Below, one piece after another: positions 49,073-62,559 of a stretch of DNA of 64,000 nt. A program made the position numbers and the translations under genes. Each line of letters begins with the position of its first letter. Position 1 is the stretch's first letter. The stretch comes from Epiperipatus broadwayi. Taxonomy: Eukaryota > Onychophora > Udeonychophora > Euonychophora > Peripatidae. A model generated the notes under the pieces. That model worked only from the letters and a program-made list of their open reading frames with translations, was not told where the DNA came from and did not search any database. The stretch is taken from NCBI GenBank assembly GCA_028023455.1, contig JAQFVV010006203.1, forward strand, positions 10,016,876 to 10,080,875, read 5' to 3'.

Positions 49073-49266
49073 GTCTTTTTATAAGTTACATAGGACTGGA
49101 TATAATTGGTCGGAAAAAAACTATTGCATTAAATTTAATATTGGCGGCAATTTTTTTTCTATTGCTACTATTGTGTAACAATAAAACGGCTACAACCACA
49201 TTCATTTTTTTTATTCGTGCTTATTTAAATTCTTGTATGGGTTCCATATATGTTTATACCGGAGAG
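49073..49266 (+). CDS. SVOP-like: SVOP-like MFS transporter, exon 'e' (TM8-TM10, GRKKT motif)
   Basis: Acceptor ATATATTGTTTTAG ends at 49072; donor GTAATTAT at 49267. GT completes the Gly codon left by exon 'd', then 64 codons follow and end in phase 0. It reads LFISYIGLDIIGRKKTIALN, then a hydrophobic helix, NNKTATTTFIFFIRAYLNSC and MGSIYVYTGE. SVOP has IDRLGRKKTM, TM9, LLFIARAF, then AAYVYTPEVYPT. The (D/E)-x-[LI]GRKKT loop is the second copy of the MFS signature between TM8 and TM9, and Y-YT-E is the start of TM10. The expected next residues (VYPT--R) were not found downstream. Confidence 0.93.
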
Positions 49267-49737
49267 GTAATTATTGTTTTAAAAATTAATCATTGTAAAT
49301 ATATATTTAATTAACGAATAATTTTTATGTTATGATTACATTCCGTTTTTCTAAATACGACTATGTTATATAAAGTGGATTTTTTAAAAAAATCATAAGC
49401 CCTTAATGTTAACATATTTAATTTATGTGTTTTATTCTCTTTGCCTTAAGGTACATTGAAATATTTAGATTTCAACGCTTGCTCATTAATGGGCGAAAAT
49501 TTGTAACTTTATTCATCATGTTTACTAAAGTTGTCTGCATGGAAAATATTATTACTTTATTTAATTAGTTCAAAGTATTTCTAAGAATGTTCATTATAAC
49601 ATAGTTATAGTTAAATGTTTTGCTAGAAATAACTTTACTCACACATTGCATAAAATCTCAAAAAAACATATTTATTGATTTACATGTAAATCTATATTTT
49701 ATATTTGCCTATTTCTATAATATAATGTCTTTAAAAA

Positions 49738-49850
49738 ATATCATGGTTTAATGGTTAGTGCATTTTCCAAGCATATACTGGATTTAAATTCAGATGCAAC
49801 TTCGAAATGATTTTGCATAGACCAATACACAAACGTAGAAATTTTGTTTA
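49738..49850 (+). mobile_element. tRNA-derived SINE of a second family (probable)
   Basis: CATGGTTTAATGGTTAGTGC has A-box form (TGGTTTAATGG), and GGATTTAAATTCAGATGC has B-box form at tRNA spacing. The 3' body to about 49990 has no recognised partner. Not a functional tRNA: stems are broken. Confidence 0.5.
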
Positions 49851-49989
49851 TATAGATGACTTTTGTTTTCTACTTAACTCAGCTGGTAAGTAGCTACTTC
49901 TAATTAGAGAGGAAAAAACTTAACAGGTGGTAATCAACTAGCTTAGTAATTCAAATTTGCATACGTTTGTTCATCTACATAATGAAGTG

Positions 49990-51430
49990 GTTTATTTCTT
50001 CTTTATAATCTAAAGCTGAGTGCACTTAAGTAATGACTTTTTTCTTTATTTTTCCCTTATGAAAAATGATGCAGTCATCTTTCTGCAGTGAGATTTTTAA
50101 AATTGTTATAAATGTATATATTGTAATGTTCAACTGAGGATTCACAGGTATATGTGATATTAATTACCAGAGGATGCCACTAGATTTACAATGTAGAATT
50201 TTCTATCTCTATTTGTAAGTGATAGAATTTTATAAAGTCTTCATCGGGTGTTTCACAAATTTATATATATATATGAAATTTAAAGGATGCCAAGTAACGA
50301 TAGCCACAACCCCACAGAATGTTCACTCACTACTAATATTTTATATATGCCCCCTAAATTTAAGAGAATCTCTAGACTCTTTGAATATTTTGTTAATTAT
50401 AAGAATGATAAGTAATAAAATATATTTCAAGCTAAAATATTTATTACATATCCATTATTTATAATTTAACATAAAATATTCTATGTTTATATTTTTCAAT
50501 TAGCTTTTTTAATCTAAAATTCATGACCCATACGATAAAGAATCAAAGTATATCAATTAGCAATAGCCTTAAAGCATAATATGGTATAGTACCATATACA
50601 TGTTTACATGTCTAATCCAACATACCATCATGGACATTATCATAATAATTCATCAATAATACCTTTGATATTATCTATAAAAATCAGTTGGTTTTACATA
50701 TCAAACAAGTAGATGTATGAGCATAAATATTATTTCTGAACTTAATATTATAATAAATGAATGCTACATGAATTCTAATTAGGCAAGTCTATACCAATGA
50801 CCATAGTTTTAACATCTTTTGTAATCATCATCATAATGTATGTTCAAGAACAGTGCTGATCAATCATAATACAAAAAATAAATGCATACATTATAATTAA
50901 ATTCTGTAGAACTATTTCAAAATGTATAAAATAGTGGACAAATCACATAATACATTGTACTTCAAAATAAAAGAACTAGGATGCATAGATTATTAATCCT
51001 CTAACTGATTGATCTATTCTATTGTCAGTCTTGGCAGCAGTTTTTGTCAATTTTAAACCTTTGATTTGAATATAAAATCTTTATCTTATATATAAAATCC
51101 CTGAATGTTTGTCCTTAACACTGACATGTGATATTCAATATATTTTTTTGTTAGAGAGCATACTTTTCAAGGGAAAAAATAATTTTTTCCACCATTAATA
51201 AATCTAATTTTTATGAAGCATTTTATGCAAAGAAAGTAATTCCTTGTTTATATTTAAGAGGCTTAATTTGATTGTCAGCATTTTGTTCAAAGCAAGAAAT
51301 TCTGCAAAGCAAAAAAAAATTTGTTAAAGCAACCAATTAAAAAAAGCTTACAAAAATGATGACTTTTCCATAGGCCAAGTACATTCCTGGTATGATACTA
51401 TAACTCAATAAATTGGATTTGATTTTTTAG
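49990..51430. other. Intron sequence, nothing firm
   Basis: A+T rich. The segment 50105-50180 starts TATATTGTAATG like the blocks at 15675 and 36555, suggesting a related repeat, but copies do not align further. Confidence 0.35.
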
Positions 51431-51439
51431 AAATTTAAG

Positions 51440-52930
51440 TTTATGCAGAAAAAACATTCTAAAAGATCATATCTGAACTTTGTAAATATTAAAAAAATGA
51501 GTTTATAATGAGAACAAGGATGATTTGGTCATTTTCTTCATTCAGTATTAGGAAGAAAAGCAGTCTGAGCATGCAATTATACAAAATCAATGAAATCTTT
51601 GACTGAAATTTATTTTTATAACATGAATAAATGTTAATCTCTATAAAATTGTCCTACACTGTGTCTTTTATATTGGGTATTATAATGGTGCTGTGATCAT
51701 TATATCTTCTCTACATAGTTTTAAGTCTATCTATAACTTTACATTACCATGCATTTTACAGCAATTACAATTTTAAAATTATTATTTTGAAAAAAAATCT
51801 GAAGATGTCAGCATTATATGGGTTTTTAGTGAATTACAATAGCCAACTTGTATAACAATGCCAAGAGACATATGCCTTTAGATAAATGTCATAAAAAATA
51901 ATAATATCTGATTGATAATATTTTATCCCAAACCAAGTAAAAGAAAAATTTACATTTATAAATTGTAATTTTCAGTAATTTGTTTACTTATTAAAGATTA
52001 TTTATGCAATATTTTTGTAAGATACTAATTTTAAACCAAAAATAATATGTCACTATAATTGCATTTTAATTCAAAATTTAGAAAGACAATTCTTAAAATA
52101 TTTGTCATGGCAAAACTATTTTTACTGTATAATTATTAAAATAGTAAAAAAAAAAATTTTATTAACAATAAATTTAATCTTTACTTTTAACGCATATTTT
52201 CTTTCTTTAGTCCTAAATTTCTTTTGATTTTAAAAAATTGAATTCAAATATCTAATATTTTGTTCTACTAACTTTACAAATAGATAAATTATGTTCATTG
52301 ACATCAAGTGTCATTGTTATAGATAAAAAATCTGTTAAAAAATTTACTTTCATATTTCTCAAAAATCAAATATTAGCTTTAGAATGTCTGTTATATAAAA
52401 TCTTATGTTTCTAATAAATAATGTTCAACATGTGTTATAAAAAAATCTTTAATTGCAAAAATAAAATGTTCAAACATAGGAAAATATGGATGAAATCTTA
52501 TTAGGGCCCATTCAAAATATAAATATGGAATTTGCAGTTAAACAAGTTAAAATATTAAAATTTCTTTATAATTTTTACAATATCTCAAAAGATCCTAACA
52601 CAGTATTGATAATAAGGTTATGTGATCATTGTCACAAGGTATGGGCATCTTAGTGAGTATAGTTTTCTTTGTTTACATCATGGCCAAATTTATTAACCTC
52701 TATTTTATAAATAAAACATGGATGTTTTAGTTATATAATTATTGTGTAAAAATACAATATATATATATATTTTTGCTATTTCAATAATTTTTTGAAGTAA
52801 TCTCACAAATGCTATAGAAATCAAAATACAAAATAAAAACCATCAACAATTTGGAGACAAGACTAAACATATGAAAACTGGACTGCACACACTTTGATGT
52901 TTAATCAACAATCGAAAAATACTGATAAAT
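51440..52930 (+). repeat. Dispersed repeat, copy 2 (partner at 3100-3720)
   Basis: See the first copy. Matches include CATATCTGAACTTTG near 51465, ATGAATAAATGTTAATCTC near 51623, GTCACAAGGTATGGGCATCTT near 52631 (here 52629-52652, one base longer than shown) and GACTAAACATATG near 52860. Divergence and a large insertion separate the copies. Confidence 0.5.
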
Positions 52931-53317
52931 TGAGAGAAATTGCTAACTTTTTTTTAATATTAGTAATTTTATATATTGTAATCTTCACCATATGAGAACT
53001 AAAACCTAAAATAAAAATACAAATACTCTTATTGAGACTCTATTTTACAAGTATAGCTGATATAAGATATTCTATAGGCAAAGTCACAAAGCATAGATTT
53101 TAGCATTGTAAAGTATATAAAATATACCTCCAATGGCATTCCCATGGAAGAAGATTTCCATAAATTATCATGTTACAATCATTAGAAAAATCTCTATGAT
53201 AAACAATGTCTAACATAATAAATTCATTGTTAAATAATTATTAAAACCATTTACATAACTAATTATTCCTTTACTCTTATAATAAACTACAATATTATAA
53301 ATCTAAAATACACATAT

Positions 53318-53760
53318 TAAATGGTAGTTGTTTTAAAGACATCCATGCCGCATGATGACCCAATTTATGTGCTAAAACACATAAATACACCATTTACGTG
53401 GTTAAACGTAGTTTTGTGGTCATGTGTTACATGTATACAACAGTTCTGTTGTACTACACATTACAGGCCATGTATGTTACATCGCAGTAAATTATTTTGG
53501 CGAATTCACATGATTTGAGCAAGCAATAATTATCGGAAGGTTTACACACTTCTGTAGTCAAGTTTTATGGTGCAAAATCTTGTCAAATGGTATGTTTGAA
53601 CAATAGTTTGAAGGAGGTAATGCATCAAATAATGTATTCTTGATAACCTCAATGAGACAAAGAACACAGATAGCCTAGATGTTCGATTCTCGCAATTAAC
53701 GACCACTTTGTTCAAGCTATACATCTGATATATTACTGTAGCCAAGAACATCTTGTTTTA
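53318..53760. mobile_element. Diverged relative of the TIR transposon family
   Basis: GCATGATGACCCAATTTATG and AAAACACATAAA (53348-53388), then TTCTGTTG-AC, GGCCATGT and GAATTCACA, follow the order of words at 58925-59110. TACACAC-TCTGTAG and GTGCAAAATCTTG follow 59249-59280. No end repeats or target duplication were identified. Confidence 0.5.
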
Positions 53761-54263
53761 TTTTAATTTATTTATACCAAAAAGAGAAACCGTAACAAAT
53801 GTGAAATTTCTTGATGCATACATTAATAATTAATACTAGTATTAAGAAATTTTAACTAAGATTTGGAATGGACTATGAATGATATGCAACACATTGTTTA
53901 TAATTTAATATATTTTAATTCTTAAATATAGATTAAATAAGCATAAGTGCATTGAATGATACATGCAGGAGGGTTATAAAATAAACATATATAAAACAAA
54001 TATTAGCAAGTAATAGAATAATAACTAAATAAGTTATTATTTAACAAGCATTTAGAGTTTTAGAATTTAATTTAAGAAATAGGCAAATTTTAATTTTTAA
54101 AATACATTTAAAATTTTAATCCCAAGTTTCATTAATTGCTATCTTAAGAAATTTATTGTTTTCTAATAAGTGGAGCCAATGTCTATGAGACCCTAAGGAT
54201 ATGTTGGTTTTGGTTGTTGCTGATTGCTTACAGATAATTTCCCAAGAATTGACAACTTTTTTT

Positions 54264-54861
54264 TTTATAAAAATAGAGCTTTACCAAAACCTCCAGACAA
54301 GTGTTTTTTGTTTACATAAACGTCAAAAGAGTCAGAATTCACTATCTCCTTCATTGGCTCCACCTTCATATCAGCTGATTTCAAGCTGATTTGCTATAAT
54401 CAGTGAAGGGTAGAAGCTAGAAACTAGATCTAAACACTAACTCCAAGCGATAGCAAGTTAAGTGATTTATAACTTGTTTTTGTTTTTCATAAATGTACCT
54501 TTGAAGGTTTTTGCAATGATATATATTGCAGAGGCTTTGACTATGTGGTGAAACTGAACTGATATCAGACCCATGTAGCTATCTGGCTTGTTAGGCTAAG
54601 TTTGAAAACATTTACGTGTCTGAAAAATTTATGCTTGCAAACTGATAGGAACTTTTTGCATAAACGCTTGGAGTTAGTGTTTAGATCTAGTTTCTAGCTT
54701 CTACCCTTCACTGATGATAGCAAATCAGCTTGAAATCAGCTGATCTGAAGGTGGAGCCAATGAAGGAGATAGTGAATTCTGACTCTTTTGACGTTTATGT
54801 AAACAAAAAACGCTTGTCTGGAGGTTTTGGTAAAGTTCCATCAATTGTTTATAAAAATAGA
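54264..54861. mobile_element. Foldback element with 14-bp flanking direct repeat
   Basis: The element 54278-54847 (570 bp) is bounded by TTTATAAAAATAGA at 54264-54277 and 54848-54861. Arms 54282-54447 and 54667-54838 are near-perfect reverse complements (CTTTACCAAAACCTCCAGAC outside, ACACTAACTCCAAGCG inside), with a 220-bp centre of unrelated sequence. The right arm has CTGATGA (54711-54717) followed by GAAA (54732-54735), hammerhead-like but without a good stem II. No open frame. Confidence 0.85.
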
Positions 54862-55249
54862 TAACTTTTTTTAAAAAGAGTTTGTAAACATTTTATTATA
54901 TATGTGTGTGAGACTATCCCAGGAATTGAAATTTATATACCAATGCATTTAAATAAAGAGTTTTTAACTGAGAATATTTCAAATTTATATTATTAATTTA
55001 AAAGAGTTGTAATGCACACAACTTCATTTTATTAATTTAAAATTTATAACTGCATATACATTACACGCATACAGACAATAATATATTTTGAATGTGCACA
55101 CATATCTGCACATACATGTAAATATACGCTATTACATATCAAAATAAATTATTCTGATTATGTATGTGGACTGTGAGGTTTCGAACTGTTGGAAAAGATA
55201 CTTACTACGATGGAACATAGTAGGTGAAATGGGATGATGGCTAAATAAT

Positions 55250-55760
55250 ACTGTTTCAAGTGGAACCAAAAAAAAAAAACCTAATAAGTTTTAATTTTTT
55301 TGATGTTGTTTTAAAACAAAAAACAAAGTGAAACCAAAAAAAAAATCGTAATAAGTTTTAAATTTGTTTATGTTATTTAAAAAAAAAAGCTTACTAACTT
55401 TAGTATTTATTTTTTAAATAAAAATAGGAGACCAAAAATACAACCGCAATAAGCGTATTAAGTTTTACATTGAAAAAAAAAAAGAAACCCCCCCCCAAAA
55501 AAAAAAAAATGAAACCAAAAAAAAAAGCTTACTAACTTTAGGATTTATTTTTTAAACAATATTAGGAAAACAAAAATACAACTGTAATAAGTGTACTAAA
55601 TTTTACATTTAAAAAACAGAAAGAAATCCCCCCCCCCCCCCAATGAAAAAGGTTGATTTTATTTTATTTATTTTGTTGATGTTAATAAAAATAAATGTTT
55701 ACAAAAAAATAAAATTTGTGTTTAATTTATTTGTAAATAAAAAAAAAAGTAAAAAAACAA
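55250..55760 (+). repeat. A-rich tandem array
   Basis: Imperfect units carry GAAACCAAAAAAAAA, GTAATAAG-TTTAA-TTT and AAAAGCTTACTAACTTTAG, with A and C runs; spacing is about 60-140 bp. Confidence 0.7.
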
Positions 55761-55769
55761 GGAATTCAA

Positions 55770-58260
55770 ATTTAAAAAAGGCTTGAGAATGTTCATAAGT
55801 TATATTTTTTCAAGAAAAACAATGCCCTCACATGGTATGAATGTCTATAAAACAACTACCTATTAAATTCATCTAATTTGTTATTAAACTATTTTATTAA
55901 AATTTCAGGAATAATGATTATTCCTTCAATAATAATACTAATGGTTAATAATTATATAATTGAATGACAAGAGGGATTTTATTGAAATCCAAACATCTAA
56001 AACACAATAATAATTGTATTACTTACGGATACTAACTGACACAATTCTTTAATAATACATATCACTTTGATACGATTCAAATAATAACAATTAAATTGCT
56101 ATGTTAATATTAGATTAATAACTCATGAAACACTTTTTTTTAATTAACCCTACACTTATACAAATGATAACGATTAAGTAGAAGAATCATTCACTAGTAA
56201 TTACATCACTTATTATTAATCAAAATATAATCTTTTATAAATCAATTTTTGAAAATACTAATTATTTTTAGCAATAACCCATTCCATTTATCTTTCAAAC
56301 AAACATTATAAATTGTTTTATTGAATGTTATCTAGTTTAAATAATGCAATAATTGTTACTTAATCATTTTTAAAACTTTTATACATTTTGTAATCTTAGA
56401 ATTTTATAATAATCATAATTTTAAAATATATGTAACTCTATGAATTAAATGAATTTCGATAATGATCTGAATATAATACTTTATAATTAGATCTCAGCTA
56501 TCTTTCCATATGCATAAATTTTAAATAGATTAACAAGTACATTTGACATTATTATTATCAGATTGTAAATCAAATGTGACAGATATTTGATTTATCTAGT
56601 TTTAATTCTTTACTTGAAATCTTTTGATAAAACATCAAATAAATAAAATGTGTATGAAAATTTTAATATGCTATGTAATTGAGTATGACGTTATAACACT
56701 TATGATTCAATAAAGAAACGTCACTAATCATCTAGTTCAAATCAAAACATACATTTACTTACAACAATTGGATAACCATAATAACATTTTTTATTTACAT
56801 TAGAATTAAACTATTTTACAAATTACAATATTACCATAACTTATTTAAATTTATGCTTAAAATAAATAAATAAATACAATAATTCTCTCATTAATTTTCT
56901 CATATTTATTATTTATTGAGTTTAAAAATAATTATTTTAATATTATTAACATCCATATTCGTGTTTAAAAGTTTTAGTTCTTCATTTTTTAATAAAGTTT
57001 ATCAATTATACTATAGCAATAATGCCTAGGTGGTAGGTTGTTTATTATTTACCTTTCTTAGATTTATTAGAATACAATGTAATACAAATTTATAATTACT
57101 ATATTGATATCTTACTATTTACTGAATTATCTTCTTAATCTTTACATTGTCTATGCAATATAAATAAGATATCTTAAATAAATATTGGAATCAAGAATAC
57201 TTTACCTTTAATATTTAACTATCATCCATTATACTTATCATATACAGTTCTTTTCCATCCTGCATTTTTAATTATCTCATACAATAGTTTGTAATTATGT
57301 CTTTTTTTTCCTTTTTATAAAATCTATGTTTATTTGTTTTGCATATGTTCATATATCATTCCTTAAGCTATCATTACTGACTATAGGAAGAAAAGCTATA
57401 GATTTCTAACCATATCAACAATGCTGTAAAATTTAAGTCATTCTCTAAGATATCATTTTGAATAAGAAACTAATTTAAATAGTGAATTATGGGAATGGAG
57501 GTAACTAACATTTATTCTTCAACAGTCATAACCCAGAATAATCATTTTCTCTTAAGCACTTACAGAATGGGGCAGTTATCTGTCCTAAAAGATTCTTACA
57601 AATTTACTAATATAATATGGACATCATTTAGATTTAACCCATCACACAAAACATTAGTTCTTTGGGATTTATACTTCACTATCCTGGTATTTTAAACTTA
57701 TCCAATATACATTTATTAACTTAGAGCATCATTATAGAGATTATTTTCCTAATTCAAGTATATAACATTTTATCTTCATAACTTTATAAATCTTTGTCTA
57801 TAAAAGATCATCTGTCAAAACAAATATCATTTATCAATATGGTAAACATCATATGCTTTACAATATTTGAGATCAATTATCAATATAATGGAATATTACA
57901 TCGACTCTATCACACACATCAATTATAATATTGTCCATGTCTTATACATTCATCTTTTGACCTAGAAATATATTTTTTTCTTGATTCACAATTATTTACT
58001 ATGTACCATTGGACTATATCCTAGTACAAAAAATTAATGATATAACATATATCACCTTCTTTATTAATAAACAGTTATCTTTTTACATAGATTTTTGTAC
58101 ATCAGAGAGAAAATTTATATAAAACTAAGCGTAATATATACCTTTAATTTTAAAGTCTTAATATCTATTATTATATCAAAAAATTATACCAATAATCAAA
58201 ATACTAATAAACATATAGTATTTAATGATTTTCCTTATTGTTATAAAAAGAACATATAAA
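55770..58260. other. Intron sequence, nothing recognised
   Basis: Very A+T rich, without open frames of note. Confidence 0.45.
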
Positions 58261-58267
58261 AAAAAAT

Positions 58268-58330
58268 TTAGATTGAAAACTTTTTCAATTATTTTTTTTT
58301 TAAAAAAAAAAAACTTTTCAAACTCTAAAT
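58268..58330. repeat. T-run/A-run hairpin
   Basis: TTTAGATTGAAAA left and TTTTCAAACTCTAAA right pair across a T run joined to an A run. Confidence 0.6.
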
Positions 58331-58532
58331 AGTTATCACCATGAGGTGGACAGGAGTTTCAACTTCTTCCGACACAGTTTTCTCTCTCAACCTAGAAAAT
58401 CAGTGTTAAAAAAAATACATTTTAAAGAGAAAATATAAATTTTTTTTAGTATTTTTCATTGTTTACCCTAGGATCCTTAATATAATTTCAGTGCCCTTCT
58501 TACCTTTAAAATAATTATATTAAAGTACTTCT

Positions 58533-58588
58533 TTAAATATTCCATAATATTTTATAATCTTTAAATATTCCATATTATTTTATAATCT
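58533..58588. repeat. Tandem duplication of about 28 bp
   Basis: TTAAATATTCCATAATATTT and TATAATCT recur directly as TTAAATATTCCATATTATTT and TATAATCT. Confidence 0.9.
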
Positions 58589-58894
58589 TGGTTATCCATT
58601 GCAGGCACATATAAAATTCTCTTGTAATCAATATTAAACTCAAGCTTTTTATCTGCTTATCTTTTATTCTATATCTCTATTTTATCATTATATAAGAAAA
58701 ATATTCGTTACTCTTGCAAATTTATTTATGGTTATTAAAAGTACATATTGTTCATTAAAATATTTGGTTTTACTTTCTATTTAGCACACAAGTAATTCTA
58801 TCTAATATAATTCTTTCCAAAAATAAGTTCATTATTATTATTGAATAAATAACTTAAAGTTCAATAGAGTGTTTTGAAATGTCTATAACTATAG

Positions 58895-60538
58895 TTCTTT
58901 TTGGTACAGCCCATTAGCCAGGTGCACCTCTTGATGATATTGTTTATGTGCAAAAACACATTCAAAATGCTGTTTACACAGCCGGACTTATGGCTAGTAC
59001 TACGGTTCTGTTGGATTAGCCATTGCAGGCTGGTTGATGGTGTTCACCAGAAATATTATGGCCTGTTTTGTGCTTCATGACACTTAACGTGAATTTGCAC
59101 AATTCACAGTTGGCTACCATATTGTATGATGGTGACTGGATTTCCAGTGGCCACAACTTTTGAAATCTCCATAGTAAAGTAATTTCATTTCTATTTAAAT
59201 CATGCATCTGATTCACTAAGAATTATTAGACTGTTCCCATCCTTCCCTACACAACTTGTAGAGTGCAAAATGTTGGCAAAGGGTAGAGCTGAACATGATT
59301 CAGCTGAGCGCACACCAAAATTCATGTTTTCACAAGAAAATGTATGAGACAAATAAAATGGTGCATTGTGGCAAGCAGATTTTCAAATTGTGCCTGTTGC
59401 TGACAACAGAAGCTGGATAATCGCAATGGCATTTACATGACTGCCATTGCACAGATAAATATTACAGTTTGTTTTGTGCTTTGTGACACTAATTATGTGA
59501 ATTCATACAATTCACTGCATCATTTCTAAGGGTGGTTTTGAAATCTCCATAGCAGACTAATTTTATTTCTCCTTAAATCATGTAGTCTGATTGATTGTTG
59601 GTACAGCATAGTGTGTTGAGTCCATGAAAGTCTACATTTGCAAAACAATCTTGTAATTCTGATGTCATGCACACTCCTGCACATGAAGCTATTCAATTCT
59701 CACACATTTCCTAAACAAAAGGTTGTGATTCTATGACATAAATCAATAATAAAAAAAAGAAAATGAAAGTTGAAAAAGTCCAAAGTTTTGGTCTTATTTT
59801 ATTTTTTGTAAATAGGGGATGGGGTGGTTGAGAATAAGTTTGTCATCACTGATACAAAAGTTAGAGACAAATTGGTTTGTTGTTTTTATTAGAAAAAAAA
59901 GGTATAACAAGATTTTATTTAAAAAAATGGGGGGGGGGGGAATACAAATAAACTGGAACAAAAATTTATATTAAAAATTAAAGTTTTACTATGTCAGTGG
60001 TAAAGATGTATTTGTGTATTGTTTTTGTTATGTAATTTGTTAGTAGGTAGGAAAAAAGCCATTTCCAAAACAAAAGATTGTATGTCTATGACATAAATCA
60101 ATTCAAAAAAAAAGAAAATGAAAATTGATAATGTTAAAAGTTTTGGTCTTATTTTTTATTGGGGGGCTTTGAGAAAAAAATTTTCATCACTGAGACAAAA
60201 GTTAGGAAAATGTTAATTTCGGTTTGTTGTTTTTATTTTTAAAAAGAAGATAGAACAAGATTTAATTTTTAAAAAAAGGTAATACAAATAAAATGTAATA
60301 AAAATTTTGTTTTAAAAATAATAAAAGTTTGACTATATCAGCAGTAAAGATGTGTTTATGTAAGAAAAAAAAGTAAAGACAGTAGATAAAAAACTAAACG
60401 AAATAAAAAATTTAAAAACGCAGCGTAGAAAGAAGAAATCACTGGTGGGTGGTGTGGTAACATTACATTTGATTGTTTTTGTATAGAAACAATGCCATCA
60501 GGCAGTGTGCCCAGCTAATGGACTAATAACTTCTTTTT
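58895..60538. mobile_element. Non-autonomous TIR DNA transposon (1.6 kb) with 8-bp target duplication
   Basis: The element 58903-60530 is flanked by TTCTTTTT at 58895-58902 and 60531-60538. The ends are diverged inverted repeats: GGTACAGCCCATTAGCC, then TGATGATATTGTTTATG on the left; complement of GTTATTAGTCCATTAGC, then TGATGGCATTGTTTCTA on the right. This matches the family at 38196-39039. Two internal duplications are present: 59010-59220 resembles 59420-59600 (TTTTGAAATCTCCATAG- shared), and 59706-60060 resembles 60061-60370 (CTATGACATAAATCAAT, then GTTTTGGTCTTATTTT). No transposase frame. Confidence 0.88.
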
Positions 60539-60539
60539 A

Positions 60540-61870
60540 AATAAATAAAAGTTCATTTGTAAATTATGTTTTAAAATTATTAAAAATGAAGAAATAAAAC
60601 ACATTCTTGTGTGAATATATTTGTAAACTAGCAGAACTTGTTGACTACACACTTCCATTCTTTTATTAAGTACAATGTTCTTTCTTCACGCTTTCAGTAG
60701 TAACTATGGTTTGACTATAAATTGATAGCAAATAAGAATCAGCTTTCTCAGCAAAGAATATGTTCATTTACTCCATAATAAATTTATAATCACTTTTAAA
60801 CATATTGTACGCACTTATTAAGCTTGTTAAAGTTGACTGTTAACTAATTTTAAAATAAAACATGATAAAATTTTCTAATTTTTATGGAACTAAAAGCAAT
60901 AGATTAATTAGTTCCTATTGATTCTTCAATTCTCCTAATTTTGTCTGCTAATCCTTTTTATATTGTTGACAGTTTGATGTCACATTTCTAATTACATAGA
61001 TTTTATTGGTCATCTAAATTTAATTAACATAGTTTTTGAATAAATTAACTTTGTCTACAACTTTTAACAATAATAACAAAGTGTAATGAAATTAATAAAA
61101 TATTTTAATATTTAATTAATAAATATAATTACTCTTAAATTAAATATAATTATAATCTTTTATACTCTTTTAAAATTATTTATTGAAATTTTAAATAATT
61201 AATTAATAATTATATTGAAATATAAAATTATAATATAAAAATTAGAAACAGATAATTTAATCATCCTGTTGGAATAAAATATATTATTTCCAACCAGGAA
61301 GTGGTAATTAATTTATTTTTTTAATGAAATTGTACTCATAAATCCAAACACACATTTTTAAAGTATCACTGTAATAAAAATGAACAAATGTTCTTATTAT
61401 AATTATTATAATGTTTAATGTGTATTGTAAATTTTGATAACTATTGAATAAAATTGCAATTAAAATAAATAACATTTAAAGCATACATGACTATCACAAA
61501 AGGTGTATGTTAGTTAATTAACAGAATTTTATTCTAATATTATATGTAAATTAAGTTTTTATAAACTATGCAAGTTAAAAATTAATATTGTTTTAACTAT
61601 TTACTTAATGAATGTAAAATTTATCATTATATTAAATCTAAGTTTTTTTTTCTAAAAGAACTACTAAAATGAAAAGTTACAATATATATATATATACATA
61701 AATTAGTCAATAAATAATCAAAATTACCTCAAATTCACAATTCAACCAGACTACTCAAGAAGATAAACTCTAAAATACCAACCAATGGTTTTACTTCTAC
61801 AAGCAGACTTCTCAAATGTAAGGAACTTGAAATTGCAAAATATTTAAGCTAAACATTATCCACAATTACA
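60540..61870. other. Intron sequence, nothing recognised
   Basis: Extremely A+T rich, no features beyond a short TA run at 61682-61697. Confidence 0.45.
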
Positions 61871-61875
61871 CCTAC

Positions 61876-62319
61876 TTAACATACATCTTTAATATTAAAA
61901 GAACTTTTAAATAAGTTAATTGCTTCAAAATCATAAATTTTTAATAATAAAGATTCTTTAATTTTTCTTTTAATTTCATTTTGCTCAAATAAAACGACCT
62001 TATATTCATCAAAATTAATAGTGTGGCCTGTATCTTTTACATGGATATATAAAGCAGAACTAAGATATTTATTTCTAATCCTACTTTTATATACCATTAT
62101 TCTTTCATTTAAACTCAAACTACTCTGACCTATATATACTTTTTTACAAAAGCAAGCAATAATATACACTACTCCAGAAATAGTCTTTCTATTAAAAAGT
62201 TTCTTTGTATTATTTAATACATTATTCAAAGTAATACCCCCTTTCCAAGCAATTTTATTAGTTCCAAACAAATTACTATTTTTATATACAATTTTGTAAG
62301 AAGACAATTTAAATGGCAA
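61876..62319 (-). pseudogene. GIY-YIG endonuclease domain of the Penelope-like element
   Basis: An unbroken frame of 147 codons. GVVYIIACFCKKVYIGQSS at residues 49-67 is the GIY and YIG pair, with the first G-I-Y altered to G-V-V-Y. LNERI (residues 70-74), then SSALYIHVKDTGHTINFDEY (87-106), and a charged helix ending KESLLLKIYDFEAIN follow the domain's usual order. The domain nicks DNA for integration. It is cut off from the reverse transcriptase by shifts between 62320 and 62730, so it is part of a dead element, although this exon-like piece is intact. Confidence 0.88.
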
Positions 62320-62559
62320 AGAAATAAAATATTTTTTATGCTTTACATTATTATAAATATTACTATTAAATAAAATACTTTTAACAAATTTATCAGAGTA
62401 TCAAACATTCAACTAATCTTTATAAAATTGACCTTTTTCAAACAAAGCTACCTCACAAAAATTATTCTATTATTTCTATAACAATAATTTATTGAAGCTA
62501 CTACTTTATGAGATACAGGTTGATATCAAGTTTAATTATAGACCTTAACTCTTTACTCT

